From the IMG/VR virus record IMGVR_UViG_3300037200_000043, positions 1 to 41,239 of that record: a stretch of 41,239 bases of DNA; one strand, given 5' to 3'. The notes under the pieces were generated by a model, which saw only the letters and a program-made list of their open reading frames with translations, was not told where the DNA came from and did not search any database. The DNA comes from a virus. Both the position numbers and the translations under genes were made by a program. Of the stretch, positions 24,559 to 34,121 are shown piece after piece; position 1 is the first letter of the stretch; the number at the start of each line of letters is the position of its first letter.

Positions 24559-25502
24559 ATTGTTATCACAGTCGGGGCTGAATATAACAAGGGGTCACGG
24601 CGGACTATGACTGAAAAAGGCACAGTAGACAATAGTCCAGCGCTCGTGAATAAACCCGAACTAGTCATGGTATATGTTACGTCTCCTTGTGCCTGCAACT
24701 CGTGTTGGCCAAAGACGTTCGTGTAATAGTAAAGATCAGTACTAGTTTCGAGGACGCCACTTCCTGTGCAAAATAAATCATTATAATCCCCGTCCCAGTC
24801 AGCAGTATTTGTAGAGTTAAGGAAGTCCAATCGTGCCGGTATGCCGTTCGGTATCTGATAGGTAACTACTCCGCTCGTAAAATTAGCATTGGTAGGTGTC
24901 TGGACTGTAAGTATTTGCGGAGCACTTCCCTTGCTGTGAAAAATAAAGTTCCTAAGGTCTTTTGATTTTATATCTCGTCCTGGTCTAACAATCTTAATAC
25001 CGACATGGGGATCATAGGTAGAGGGGCCAACTGGCGGTAAAACTGCTGCATAGCTGAATGCTTGCGTAAAATCGAATGTATATAATTTAAGAGATAGGGT
25101 TGCGCCTACTGGTATTAAAGCCCTTCCCGATGATTCATATACACTGCCAACAGGAACCTTGATACTATTCTTACCAAAGTACATCTGATAACCGGCTCTA
25201 CTGTTCAGTCTCTCAGCCACTACGTTCGTGAATCGGCTATCTGGACTGTATTGCCAGATATCAGCGAAAGCAGAGTATCCTAGATTATGATAAAACGTAA
25301 CCGTTGAGGTGCCAGAAGTACCGCTGTCATAAGTTGGGAAAGCAGCGTCAACGGTATTAATATCTGCATTAGTAATCGTATGGGTTAATGTCTTAACCAC
25401 CTGGAGCATCGGCCAGTTACTAGAAAAGGATAAATCATAATCGGGAGCTGTTTGAGCATCATAGCCTGGCAGAGCTACCTTTAGTCCAGACGTAACAGTC
25501 AT
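24555..25502 (-). CDS. virion-associated beta-rich protein, 315 residues
   Basis: Beta-rich and aromatic with a YHNLGY motif near residue 71 and a second module (GIKIVRPGRDIKSKDLRNFIFHS). Low charge and many Thr, Ser and Tyr suggest an exposed virion protein, probably of the tail tip or spike base. Paralogous to the following gene. Exact role unknown. Confidence 0.5.
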   Translation of the reverse strand: MTVTSGLKVALPGYDAQTAPDYDLSFSSNWPMLQVVKTLTHTITNADINTVDAAFPTYDSGTSGTSTVTFYHNLGYSAFADIWQYSPDSRFTNVVAERLNSRAGYQMYFGKNSIKVPVGSVYESSGRALIPVGATLSLKLYTFDFTQAFSYAAVLPPVGPSTYDPHVGIKIVRPGRDIKSKDLRNFIFHSKGSAPQILTVQTPTNANFTSGVVTYQIPNGIPARLDFLNSTNTADWDGDYNDLFCTGSGVLETSTDLYYYTNVFGQHELQAQGDVTYTMTSSGLFTSAGLLSTVPFSVIVRRDPLLYSAPTVITI

Positions 25503-25831
25503 TAGGCAAACTCACCGCTTGCGCTGTAGCCCATAGTCATAGCAATGTTCCCATTTGAGTCTTGGTATGAAGTTGTCCCTTGAATAGTAGTGTTGCTATT
25601 CTGAGTGCTGTTTATAGTGGTGCTTGACTGTTGTGGTGCATACATGGCAAGAGCAGCAGAAACCTGCTCGACAGACATATAACCGACTAATCCGAACGAC
25701 GGTTGTACTGCTCCAAAGCTTTGTTGGGGGAGTGCCTGTATTTCAACGTTACCAAATATAGGAGAGTACGGACTATAAGAACCCGTGTTCGCCATTATAT
25801 CTTGGTTTGATGCGTTGCTGTTTGGACTCAT
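25502..25831 (-). CDS. small virion protein, 109 residues
   Basis: Gln/Ser/Asn/Thr-rich with repeated short patterns (TTINSTQNSNTTIQGTTS) and a helix around residues 50-65 (SVEQVSAALAMYAP). Linked by ATGA and TAATG overlaps to its neighbours. Possibly a tail accessory; no family known to me. Confidence 0.5.
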   Translation of the reverse strand: MSPNSNASNQDIMANTGSYSPYSPIFGNVEIQALPQQSFGAVQPSFGLVGYMSVEQVSAALAMYAPQQSSTTINSTQNSNTTIQGTTSYQDSNGNIAMTMGYSASGEFA

Positions 25832-28128
25832 GTAGTTTCTACGTCCTCAGTTGTTCCTACAGGTAATACGATTGCGCCTACCGGCTGAGTGCCAGTCGGA
25901 GATATGAAGTCATCGAGGTAATCATCAGGGGTTACGTTGACCTCTTCGTTAAGTGGTGAAATTTCCCAGGTTATGCTTGTGATGACAGGTGGCACCATAT
26001 TGCCTGATGGAGTAGTCCCGTAAAAGCCCCATTGCATTTCGTGGAAACGAGCATGAGGTGGTTCTATATTTACTTCGGTTGTCCCTGTCTCGGTAATAGT
26101 ATAGGAAGTCCCGTCCTCTCCAACAGTAACTGGTTGACCCCTATTGACTGAATACCAGCCTGTGAGAGTACAGCCTGCCGGTAACGGCTCAAGGTTAATT
26201 TTATATCTTAAAAGCTCTTTTTGCTTATACCTCGCTCCGCCATCAAAGATGAGAGACGCCCACGAAAAGTTAGCGGCACTTGAACTGGAGTTATCCATAT
26301 AATCTAAACCATAATGCGTAACACTACTTGAGTCTGTGTATTGCCACGAAACATACAGCTGATCAACAAAACTATATACGCAACCCATTTGCAGATTATT
26401 AGCTGATGTCCAGACTGCTGGATTAGTCGCATTAGCACTTAACATATATGATCGACCGAAGCTATTTGGATACGTTAGCTCAACCGCTCCCCACTCATAA
26501 ACTCCATATCTGACGTTAGGATTCTGAGAGGTGCTAGGATAGCCCATAAGGAGACTAGTATTGCGGACGGTTGACATATTAGGATATACAATCGTGCTAT
26601 CAGGTAGACCACTGTAGTTGCCATTCTGATAAGAGATAAGGCGTATCTTCATATCTGGTACGCCTGGCTGAGAGACTGCGTATAAAGTTCCATTAACCGT
26701 AAAGTAAGTTATATTCCCGAATGTCTGTAATGCGTAAGGTGAGCCTTGTGGCACTTCTGTTCGTGATATCCAGTTCTGTGAGATACCATCCCAGTAGTAA
26801 GCCATGCCATCTTGCTCTTTAGCATTTCCGGCCGTTGATCTACGCTCTGCGGACATAACAAGGTAGGCTGAATTAGTAGTAAGGCTACAGTTTTCATATC
26901 CAGGATCAAGCATAATTGCCCCTCTTTGATAAGAAGAGTTCGTAGGTGCTCCTATCATTGTCATATCCCACGTGCTGATATAATCACCGTTTCCGATTGC
27001 CATGAACATATTATTCCCTGTATATAACATGGCTGGGTGAAGCCCATTGTTAGTCTTGGCCATACGATAAGCAAATAGAATAAAGTCGATACCAGTCATG
27101 TCGGGAGTCGAGTTATTAGTTGCGTTCCCCATACTGTCATAAGCCAGTAAGGTTGAGCCTATGCTTCTAAAAGTATAAGTATCGCTCGATACTGATGAGG
27201 TCATATGGAAGTGATATTGGCTCTCTTGACCCGTAGCTATACCTCCTGTATAAGATCGTATGCCTGGAGCTGGGAAGACAAACTCATTGTAAGCAGCAGC
27301 CGTCACGGCGGCGTTTAGAATTGTGACAGTTGATACAACATTGTTATTTCCATCATGGAGTGTAAATATTAAGTTCCCCGTTCCCTTAGCTACCACATAG
27401 ACTGCAAAAGAGTAAAAGGGTTCAATAGAGGGAGAGAATGGCGTATAGCTTGAGGCGAGAGAATCGTTAATAGAAGTCGGGATAGTTACATTAGTATAAG
27501 CTGGTACGCCACTACCAGTAGCCCCAGCTTGTGGGTTAGCTCCTACTTGAGATTTTGAAGTCACCCCAGCATTTGCCCCGACACTTGTAAGGTTGTTTCG
27601 ATAACTACCCGAATAAGAAGTGGTGGCATTATCCCATAGAGCCGTCACGCCTGTATCAATATCTGCACTCTGAGCTAAAGAATTATACTGCCATGTTGGA
27701 GTCGTAGAACTTATCCCACCGTAACCCGTGATCGGGCCGTAAGAACTGATAGCCTGTTGGCCAGGAAAGAATAGGTAGTCAGTCTTCTGATTATAAACTA
27801 TACTTCCGCCGCTCTGTTCTGGTAACGTTCCGACAACCGTAACATTATTCGAGGTGTCTATCCGGTAGACTTTGCCGGGTAGATCAACAGCCCACTTTAT
27901 CCCATTTTGATCTTGCACCATAGCCAGAATCAGCCCTGTTATAACTGAGTTAGTTATTGAAGTCAGACCAGGATTGACACTCATCTGAGACGGTACACTG
28001 CGATGATCTAAAGCCTCGTCATCGTAAAAACTATTAGCGATACCATTCTTATAATCCGTCGATGCACCGCCATCAAAGCGACCCATTGACATTACTATCT
28101 TGCCAGTGTTTGATGGTCCTTTAGCCAT
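25828..28128 (-). CDS. putative tail nozzle / stabilisation protein
   Basis: 766 residues, beta-rich. The N-terminus (MSMGRFDGGASTDYKNGI) and the serial strands with repeated short 'YxxxxxxLxxP' turns resemble propeller-like tail hub proteins of podoviruses (P22 gp10, T7 gp12-like). It follows the connector gene, the usual order for adaptor then nozzle. Assignment by context and composition; a receptor-binding role is not excluded. Confidence 0.5.
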   Translation of the reverse strand: MAKGPSNTGKIVMSMGRFDGGASTDYKNGIANSFYDDEALDHRSVPSQMSVNPGLTSITNSVITGLILAMVQDQNGIKWAVDLPGKVYRIDTSNNVTVVGTLPEQSGGSIVYNQKTDYLFFPGQQAISSYGPITGYGGISSTTPTWQYNSLAQSADIDTGVTALWDNATTSYSGSYRNNLTSVGANAGVTSKSQVGANPQAGATGSGVPAYTNVTIPTSINDSLASSYTPFSPSIEPFYSFAVYVVAKGTGNLIFTLHDGNNNVVSTVTILNAAVTAAAYNEFVFPAPGIRSYTGGIATGQESQYHFHMTSSVSSDTYTFRSIGSTLLAYDSMGNATNNSTPDMTGIDFILFAYRMAKTNNGLHPAMLYTGNNMFMAIGNGDYISTWDMTMIGAPTNSSYQRGAIMLDPGYENCSLTTNSAYLVMSAERRSTAGNAKEQDGMAYYWDGISQNWISRTEVPQGSPYALQTFGNITYFTVNGTLYAVSQPGVPDMKIRLISYQNGNYSGLPDSTIVYPNMSTVRNTSLLMGYPSTSQNPNVRYGVYEWGAVELTYPNSFGRSYMLSANATNPAVWTSANNLQMGCVYSFVDQLYVSWQYTDSSSVTHYGLDYMDNSSSSAANFSWASLIFDGGARYKQKELLRYKINLEPLPAGCTLTGWYSVNRGQPVTVGEDGTSYTITETGTTEVNIEPPHARFHEMQWGFYGTTPSGNMVPPVITSITWEISPLNEEVNVTPDDYLDDFISPTGTQPVGAIVLPVGTTEDVETT

Positions 28129-28129
28129 T

Positions 28130-29095
28130 TTAATACCCTGGGCTTACCGGAGCTATACCCATGTAATCCCAAGCGTTCATACCTGTTACTTCCATATCGC
28201 TTGAAACACGAGAAGTTGACCTTGCGCTGAAAGACTGACGGAAGTCATCAAGACACCCTTGGAATAGAGCCATATAGTCTTGTTCGGTTTGTGTGTCTTT
28301 TCGTCCGGCGTAGAACTGAGCAGCGGCGTTATATGATCCAGCTAATTGAACCATGTCTGGTAAGTCTTCCATTTGGCCGATTCTAAACTGGGCTGTTGCG
28401 GAAGTCTGACCTGGTAACTGGAAATTCTGTCCGAGTACAATGTCTGATTCATCGGTGATTGATGCTACTTGGTAAACATGGCCGTCTGTCCCGTCAGTTG
28501 TCATGAAATAAAGATTGTTACAGGGCACATTTATGATCGGCTCTGAGAACGACACCAAGTTACTATCGTTAACTACGTCAGCCGTAACGGGTGTACTGGG
28601 GTTCGCTGTGGTGTAAATATTAGAAGTGCTACTGATATCGTCAATAGCCATTTCAGGTGGTGTTGCTTCGTAGGTGATAATCAGTCCAGCAGTTTGAGCT
28701 GCGCCTGGAGTTGGCCAGAGTCCTACTTGATTGTGTCCTCTAACAAAATAGTATGTTGGCCAGGGGAAAGACAGTTGAGGCCAGACATTAATCTCGTTCC
28801 ATTTTGCAATAGTTGGCACTTCAATTAAAGGTAACGTTGCAAACAGACCCTGAGCCACAACCTGAATAGTCGTAGGGCGGATACAGTCTGGTGCCGTTTG
28901 GTAATATTGCTGGTTAGCTACTAAGTTACTGGTCAAAGTATTTTGCGTATAGCCAACTCTAGCAGTTGTAAATATCTTAGCAATGCCACGATTAACATCA
29001 CGCTTCAGGTCAATCAGTAAATCAGCAGGGATATTCCTAGGATTGACTCCACAGAATTTAGCTGCTCTTTTATATAAATCTGTAAAAGTATCCAT
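28130..29095 (-). CDS. head-tail connector / adaptor-type protein
   Basis: 321 residues. The helical N-terminus (DTFTDLYKRAAKFCGV..LIDLKRDVNRGIAKIF), a middle with FPWPTYYFVRGHNQVGLWPTPG and LIITYEATPPEM, and a helical C-terminus (AQFYAGRKDTQTEQDYMALFQGCLDDF) match the layout of adaptor proteins that bind below the portal; LWPTP is typical of that family. Own promoter-hairpin leader at 29115. Confidence 0.65.
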   Translation of the reverse strand: MDTFTDLYKRAAKFCGVNPRNIPADLLIDLKRDVNRGIAKIFTTARVGYTQNTLTSNLVANQQYYQTAPDCIRPTTIQVVAQGLFATLPLIEVPTIAKWNEINVWPQLSFPWPTYYFVRGHNQVGLWPTPGAAQTAGLIITYEATPPEMAIDDISSTSNIYTTANPSTPVTADVVNDSNLVSFSEPIINVPCNNLYFMTTDGTDGHVYQVASITDESDIVLGQNFQLPGQTSATAQFRIGQMEDLPDMVQLAGSYNAAAQFYAGRKDTQTEQDYMALFQGCLDDFRQSFSARSTSRVSSDMEVTGMNAWDYMGIAPVSPGY

Positions 29096-29114
29096 TTAAT
29101 CTCCAATTAAAATA

Positions 29115-29153
29115 GCAGACCCATCAGCAGGTCTGCTTTTCTATATTTTAGCA
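29115..29153 (-). promoter_or_regulatory. promoter with 5' hairpin leader before the connector gene
   Basis: Minus-strand TGCTAAAAT (29145-29153) gives a start near 29138, followed within two bases by the seven-pair stem GCAGACC/GGTCTGC (29115-29136), a U-rich tract, TTGGAG and ATG at 29095. Confidence 0.55.
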
Positions 29154-29175
29154 TGAAACAGAAACTTTTGTTTTG

Positions 29176-30087
29176 CTAGCAACACTCCACTAAAGTGAAT
29201 GCCGTTGTTGTCGTAAAATCGTTAGCCTGCCATCCTCCTGAACCAGTCGAACTCTGTAAACCTACGGTATATGTAATACTTCCAGAACTTGGATCGGTTA
29301 TAGCAATCAATGTAACGGGAGATGCGCCATTACCTGATGCAGTTGCGCCTTGTACTTTGACTGAGTTCAAAGGGCTACCTGAGCCAAAAGTACCTGACCA
29401 CAAGGTTACTATTGTATTTGCACCGCTTCCGCTAGTATATACATCGGGAATAAAAACAGTAATCCTCACTTTTGTTATGCCACTAGGAGTGGTAACGGTA
29501 GTAGCGAAAGCTGTTTGCTGTACGGCAGTAGCACTAGAGGTTGAACCAGAACTATTAGTTACAGGTGTATATCCTAGATATTGCCATACAGGATTACCAT
29601 TAAGCGACATTACAGGATTAGCGTTTCTAACTATCGTAGGGGTAACAATTGTTGGAGAAGTATCTACTACAAACTTAGAGCCTGTACCAGTCTGAGAGGC
29701 GATAGAGGTAGCGTTGCCCGATGAGGTAATTGGGCCTGTTAAGTTGGCATTAGTCGTTACGTCCCCTGCTGTTAAACCAGATGCTGTACCTGTTAGATTA
29801 GTCGCAACGCCCGATGCGGGCGTACCTAAAGCAGGAGTGACAAGGGTTGGAGACGTAGCCAGCACTACATTACCTGATCCTGTCGTGCCACCCCATGTGC
29901 TCGTACCAGTTCCATTACCGGTCAACACAGTTCCACTGGTTGGAGTACTTGCCCCAGTCCCTAATTTAGTCTCAAGAGCCACAATAGCATTAGTCTGAGC
30001 AACCGCGACTCCGGCGTTACTAGGATTATTACTTGGCGATGTTGGCGTTGGTTGTGGGATTGAATCTATTGAGGTTGGATATGACAT
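29176..30087 (-). CDS. tail fibre-type protein with triple-helix/beta-spiral repeats
   Basis: 303 residues, almost free of charged residues in the first half, with Thr/Gly/Ser-rich repeats (LATSPTLVTPALGTPASGVATN) that are common in phage fibre shafts. The C-terminal 130 residues are a compact beta domain (ITKVRITVFIPDVYTSGSG...) that could trimerise or bind a receptor. Ends with CC. Probably a fibre or spike subunit. Confidence 0.6.
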   Translation of the reverse strand: MSYPTSIDSIPQPTPTSPSNNPSNAGVAVAQTNAIVALETKLGTGASTPTSGTVLTGNGTGTSTWGGTTGSGNVVLATSPTLVTPALGTPASGVATNLTGTASGLTAGDVTTNANLTGPITSSGNATSIASQTGTGSKFVVDTSPTIVTPTIVRNANPVMSLNGNPVWQYLGYTPVTNSSGSTSSATAVQQTAFATTVTTPSGITKVRITVFIPDVYTSGSGANTIVTLWSGTFGSGSPLNSVKVQGATASGNGASPVTLIAITDPSSGSITYTVGLQSSTGSGGWQANDFTTTTAFTLVECC

Positions 30088-31794
30088 TTAAACTTCCGTC
30101 CATGATGATGTTGCTGTGGACTCACTTTGCCAGTTACTTGTAGTAGCTTCTGAGCCAGTCCATGTCGATATTATAGCATTTGTCGTTTGGCTAGTAGTGC
30201 CGTCCCAGGTGTAATTAGAGTCCCACGTTCGATTAGCATCGTCCCACGTATCTATTGCACCTTGAGGATTGACTAACCATATATCTGGGTTCGGATCTCC
30301 AATAGATGACCATGAATCAGGATAAATAACCTCAGGAGTCCAAGTACTTGTTCTTATTATTTTAGCAACGACTACCTGCGTACCGCCTGTGGCGGTGATC
30401 GTGGCAGCTCTCTGTGCTATAACAGCATCTATTTGAGCACTCAGGCTTTGTGTCCCACCCGTGACTGTAAGAGTAGCGTATGTCTGAGTGACTGAAGCGC
30501 TAGCCTCTATTATGGCTACCACTGTTTGAGTCCCCCCCGTAGCGGTGAGCGTAGCATGTGACTGAGATACGGAAACATCATTTATAGAAGCTACTGATTG
30601 TGTACCCCCCGTAGCGGTGACTGTAGCTCCAAGTTGTGTAACAGAAGTACTTCCTCCTGAACTCACACTTTGAGTGCCACCTGTCGCAGTGACGGTTGCA
30701 GCAGACTGACTGATGCTAACTATCCCGACACTTGCAGTGCTCTGTGTGCCACCGGTGGCGGTTATGTTCGCACCTGATTGCGAGATAGAGACATCGCGAA
30801 CACTAAGTATAGTTTGAGTACCACCAGTGGCTGTGACACTAGCCCCACTCTGTGTAATGCTACTGTCCTGAATCGTTGCAACAACTTGCGTCCCTCCGGT
30901 TGCCGTAATCGTTGCTCCACTCTGGCTGACAGATACATCATTAACAGTTGCGATCGCCTGCGTACCACCAGTGGCCGTAATCGTTGCGTGAGTTTGAGTG
31001 ACTGAAGCATCCACCTGAGCAGCGATACTCTGAGTACCTCCGGTAGCCGTGATGGAAGCTCCGCTCTGACTAATAGCACCGATACTGACTGCGGTTACCG
31101 ACTGAGTACCGCCAGTGGCTGTCACCGATGCCGCTACCTGACTAATAGAAACATCTTGTATCGCAGCCACACTCTGTGTTCCACCCGTCGCAGTTACTGA
31201 AGCCCCGACCTGAGCAATACTTACATCACGAACCGTGGCTACAGACTGTGTACCTCCACTAGCAGTGACTGAGGCTGCTGCCTGAGAAATCGAAACGTCC
31301 TGTATAGCCGTTACTACTTGTGTGCCACCGGTCGCAGTAACTGAGGCGGCCGACTGACTAATATTTATCTGAGTAGATTGCGTACCTCCGGTGGCTGTGA
31401 TCGTGGCGGCCGACTGACTGATGCTGGCCGAAGTTTCTGCTACAACTGTTTGTGTACCGCCGCTAGCGGTTATGGTTGCCCCGACTTGACTGATTGCCAC
31501 AACATTAACCGAAGCAACAGTTTGCGTACCGCCAGTTGCTGTTATCGTAGCTCCTGTTTGGCTAATAGCTACATCGTTAACGGTTGCTACGACCTGCGTA
31601 CCACCGGTCACAGTCAAAGTAGCGGCACTTTGGGAAATAGCTACGTCTTGAATAGCAGCTATGCTTTGAGTGCCGCCGGTCGCAGTCACGGTTGCTGCTA
31701 ATTGTGTAACAGAAGCATTAACTACACTACTAGCAAAATAATCAAAATTCTGGACTAGTGGTTTGAAAGGCTGGCTACGCCCAAACCTAGCCAT
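30088..31794 (-). CDS. repeat-rich fibre protein with 19 copies of an ATGGTQ module
   Basis: 568 residues. Nineteen tandem modules of about 22 residues fill residues 30-450; each reads roughly SISQSxAxxTATGGTQxVAxxxDV, with GGTQ invariant. The pattern suggests a beta-solenoid or spiral shaft. The C-terminal 115 residues are Trp-rich (WTPEVIYPDSW, DTWDDANRTWDSNYTWDG), a likely tip domain. Codons vary between modules while the protein pattern is kept. Probably a long tail or head fibre. Confidence 0.65.
   Translation of the reverse strand: MARFGRSQPFKPLVQNFDYFASSVVNASVTQLAATVTATGGTQSIAAIQDVAISQSAATLTVTGGTQVVATVNDVAISQTGATITATGGTQTVASVNVVAISQVGATITASGGTQTVVAETSASISQSAATITATGGTQSTQINISQSAASVTATGGTQVVTAIQDVSISQAAASVTASGGTQSVATVRDVSIAQVGASVTATGGTQSVAAIQDVSISQVAASVTATGGTQSVTAVSIGAISQSGASITATGGTQSIAAQVDASVTQTHATITATGGTQAIATVNDVSVSQSGATITATGGTQVVATIQDSSITQSGASVTATGGTQTILSVRDVSISQSGANITATGGTQSTASVGIVSISQSAATVTATGGTQSVSSGGSTSVTQLGATVTATGGTQSVASINDVSVSQSHATLTATGGTQTVVAIIEASASVTQTYATLTVTGGTQSLSAQIDAVIAQRAATITATGGTQVVVAKIIRTSTWTPEVIYPDSWSSIGDPNPDIWLVNPQGAIDTWDDANRTWDSNYTWDGTTSQTTNAIISTWTGSEATTSNWQSESTATSSWTEV
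30360..31700 (-). repeat. 19 tandem ~66-bp coding repeats in the fibre gene
   Basis: Each unit codes for A-[ST]-x-T-A-[ST]-GGTQ. DNA copies differ at many third-codon positions, unlike the pentapeptide array at 5708. The protein unit is therefore conserved by selection. Unit length varies slightly (one shortened unit near residue 125). Confidence 0.9.
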
Positions 31795-33128
31795 TAGAAG
31801 CTTCTAGCTCTATTAATGGCCTGTAATATTGGCTTAATGGGTTGGGCGATGAAAGTTGTTGCATTGCCTGAAGCATCCAACTCGACCACAATGCTAGAAA
31901 ATTGCGAAGCCGAAGAACTCCCCCATGTAATAGTTGTCCCTGTTTCGCCACCATTTAGCGACATTAACGACAATCCAGCAGTGGGCGTAGCATAACCTAA
32001 ACTACTGTCTTGATAATAAACAGGCGATGAACGTGGGCTTATGCCACCAGGATTAGTAGCGTTAAATACCGCACCAATAATCACATTCGTGGTAGTCGCA
32101 GCACCGCCAAAAGCAGGAGCAGGAGTAGCGGATGCAGCATGATTAGCCTGAACTCCGCTTTGTTTCGACGCCGTAGCTCCAGTCTTAGTCATGCCTTTGA
32201 CGCTATAAACAGCCAGACCACCACCTGTGGTCGTGCCAGGTGCTTCAGTAAAGACCGTTGAGGAAGCCGAACCAATTAGAGCAGTCCTAATATAGACTTC
32301 CATAAGGTCAGCGCTAGAATTTTTCAAGGCAGATGTAATCTGAGTATAAGTACCACTACTATTATTGTCTGTCGGGGCTGTTACTGTTGTATTACCAGTC
32401 GCTGCCCGAACAATAACAATCAAGTCATTAACTGCTGGCGTGGCAGTAAAAGTATGAGTACCCGATGTCGTATTGAAAGTACTACCCAGTAATACTGCAC
32501 TAGGAGTAGCCGTATCACTAAAAGTGACGATAGCACATTGTGAAATCTGTCCACTCGGACCACCAGCGGTTGAAGCGTAACTACCTGTTGAACTGACTAT
32601 TCTCTCCTCGACAGCCGAACTCCAACCGGCGAGAGCTTGAGTCTGAATGTTGCTAGACTCTGACCCAACCGTATAAGTAAACGAACTGGAATCTTCCGTA
32701 CCGAAAATACCAAGTATCAATTCGTTAGCATGATTAGTAGCTATTGTTGGCGAAGTGCAACTTGTACCAGTAATCTGTTGAGTGGCAATTACGTTCACTA
32801 CATTTGAAGCAGCCAACCCCGCGACTTCGTAGATGAATATACTAGCATCATTAAAGCCTGGTACGGAGGTTACGGTTGGCTTAGTCGCTGCTGCGTTATA
32901 TGCTATGTAGACTTGAAAGCCCACATTCATACTTGCTTGGTATAGATTAGCTACTAAGGTATAGGTATTCGTGCCATCACTAGGAGTGGCTATATTAGTA
33001 ATATTATTATCTACACCAACAATAGCTATGATGGCGTTATGGAGGGTTACATTACTGCCAAAAGTAGCCGAAACACTATCGGTGGCGGCAGATTGTCCCG
33101 ATGCTCTTTGTACTACTGAGATAGCCAT
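31794..33128 (-). CDS. virion protein with two tandem beta domains, 444 residues
   Basis: Two halves are recognisably alike (NVTLHNAIIAIVGVDN... and HTFTATPAVNDLIVIVRAATGN..., each followed by TPSDGTNTYTLVAN / APTDNNSSGTYTQIT), so the protein is an internal duplication of a beta-sandwich. Each half ends in a conserved 'FS..VVE'-type strand. Such domains are frequent in phage virion and adhesion proteins. Its start overlaps no gene; its stop is fused to the next by TAATG. Confidence 0.6.
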   Translation of the reverse strand: MAISVVQRASGQSAATDSVSATFGSNVTLHNAIIAIVGVDNNITNIATPSDGTNTYTLVANLYQASMNVGFQVYIAYNAAATKPTVTSVPGFNDASIFIYEVAGLAASNVVNVIATQQITGTSCTSPTIATNHANELILGIFGTEDSSSFTYTVGSESSNIQTQALAGWSSAVEERIVSSTGSYASTAGGPSGQISQCAIVTFSDTATPSAVLLGSTFNTTSGTHTFTATPAVNDLIVIVRAATGNTTVTAPTDNNSSGTYTQITSALKNSSADLMEVYIRTALIGSASSTVFTEAPGTTTGGGLAVYSVKGMTKTGATASKQSGVQANHAASATPAPAFGGAATTTNVIIGAVFNATNPGGISPRSSPVYYQDSSLGYATPTAGLSLMSLNGGETGTTITWGSSSASQFSSIVVELDASGNATTFIAQPIKPILQAINRARSF

Positions 33129-33137
33129 AGTTGGCCC

Positions 33138-33671
33138 CTAGACTTCTATAATCACATACACGTACATGTTAACGGTAGTGCCGAAAGTCGCACGTATACG
33201 CAAACATTTGCCAGGGTTTAATTCTGGCTCACGACCAAGAGGGAACTGTTTGATGTACTGGTTTGTCGGTGCCACAAGCTGAGAATCAAATTCACGGGTA
33301 GCTGTGATAGAACCCTCTGTGCCAGCAGTAGTTGCAAAACCAGTTAGTGCCGTTCCGAGGTTAAATGGTACTCCTGATGAACCCGATGTGTTGGCGGGAG
33401 CGTTAGGATCGTTGAATGGGATAATATCAGCAACAGCAGACGCGGTAGTAACAGTAGCAAAAATAGCGCCAGTTTCCACTAGTTCAACCTGACCTGGAGT
33501 TGCAGCAGCAGAGCCATCAAATGAACAGCCCCACTCTACAACACGCGCTGCGGGGAATGTGCTAGATAAAGCTATCTGAAGCATTGTGCGAATAGCTGCG
33601 CCAGTAGGCTGCTTAACAGGTGCGGCCGTAGTGGTGGCAGTTGTGTTAGATATTATGTAAAGTTGTGCCAT
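33138..33671 (-). CDS. virion protein, 177 residues
   Basis: Beta-rich, with N-terminal AQLYIISNTTATTT and a C-terminal GREPELNPGKCLRIRATFG...VYVIIEV. The spacing resembles small virion proteins of unplaced metagenomic phages that follow the fibre genes. Predicted to be surface or tail-associated; no function can be given. Confidence 0.5.
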   Translation of the reverse strand: MAQLYIISNTTATTTAAPVKQPTGAAIRTMLQIALSSTFPAARVVEWGCSFDGSAAATPGQVELVETGAIFATVTTASAVADIIPFNDPNAPANTSGSSGVPFNLGTALTGFATTAGTEGSITATREFDSQLVAPTNQYIKQFPLGREPELNPGKCLRIRATFGTTVNMYVYVIIEV

Positions 33672-33679
33672 TATTAAAC

Positions 33680-34120
33680 CTAACTTGAAGCTAAGTTGAA
33701 TAAACCATTAGTTGCGTCCCAAGTAATCGTAAAGGTTCCACCACCTGAAGCCGTTTGTGAACCGCCGAAGTCAACATTAGCAACAGGATGCGTAGTCGTA
33801 CCGTCATAGACCTTAGCTGCGACTGCCGTAAATCCTGCACCGGTAGCTGTCCAAGTAGAAGTTCCTGAACCGCCAGTAATCTTGTAGAGCTGAGGTGTTG
33901 TAGTAGCAGAGCTGAGGGTGCGTGTACCTGCTGAAACACCGCCAGTAGTGTATCCGTTCCCGTTCGCAACTTCCGTACCGCTCGTAGTGTAGGCTACATC
34001 AGCGGCTGTGAAAGTGTCGGCACTGAACAGAGCAACACTCATCGTATCGGTTGTCCAGGTAAATGCTTTTGTACCCATATCATTCAGGGTATAGGTATAG
34101 ACGTGTGTAACGACTGCCAT
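33680..34120 (-). CDS. virion protein, 146 residues
   Basis: Starts AVVTHVYTYTLNDMGTKAFTWTTD and continues as Thr/Ser/Gly-rich strands ending TFTITWDATNGLFNLAS. This 'small beta-barrel with WD..G' pattern is common among phage structural proteins. Unknown exact role. Confidence 0.5.
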   Translation of the reverse strand: MAVVTHVYTYTLNDMGTKAFTWTTDTMSVALFSADTFTAADVAYTTSGTEVANGNGYTTGGVSAGTRTLSSATTTPQLYKITGGSGTSTWTATGAGFTAVAAKVYDGTTTHPVANVDFGGSQTASGGGTFTITWDATNGLFNLASS

Positions 34121-34121
34121 A

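Noticed and set aside
22179-30000. Long plus-strand frames opposite the ejection and fibre genes (for example 22179-22559 and 29195-29695)
   Set aside because: They are antisense shadows of Ala/Thr/Gly-rich genes, have no SD, and break the order of the well-coupled minus-strand operon.
30360-31700. Possible diversity-generating retroelement target or CRISPR array
   Set aside because: No reverse transcriptase or template repeat is present, and the repeats are in-frame protein modules.
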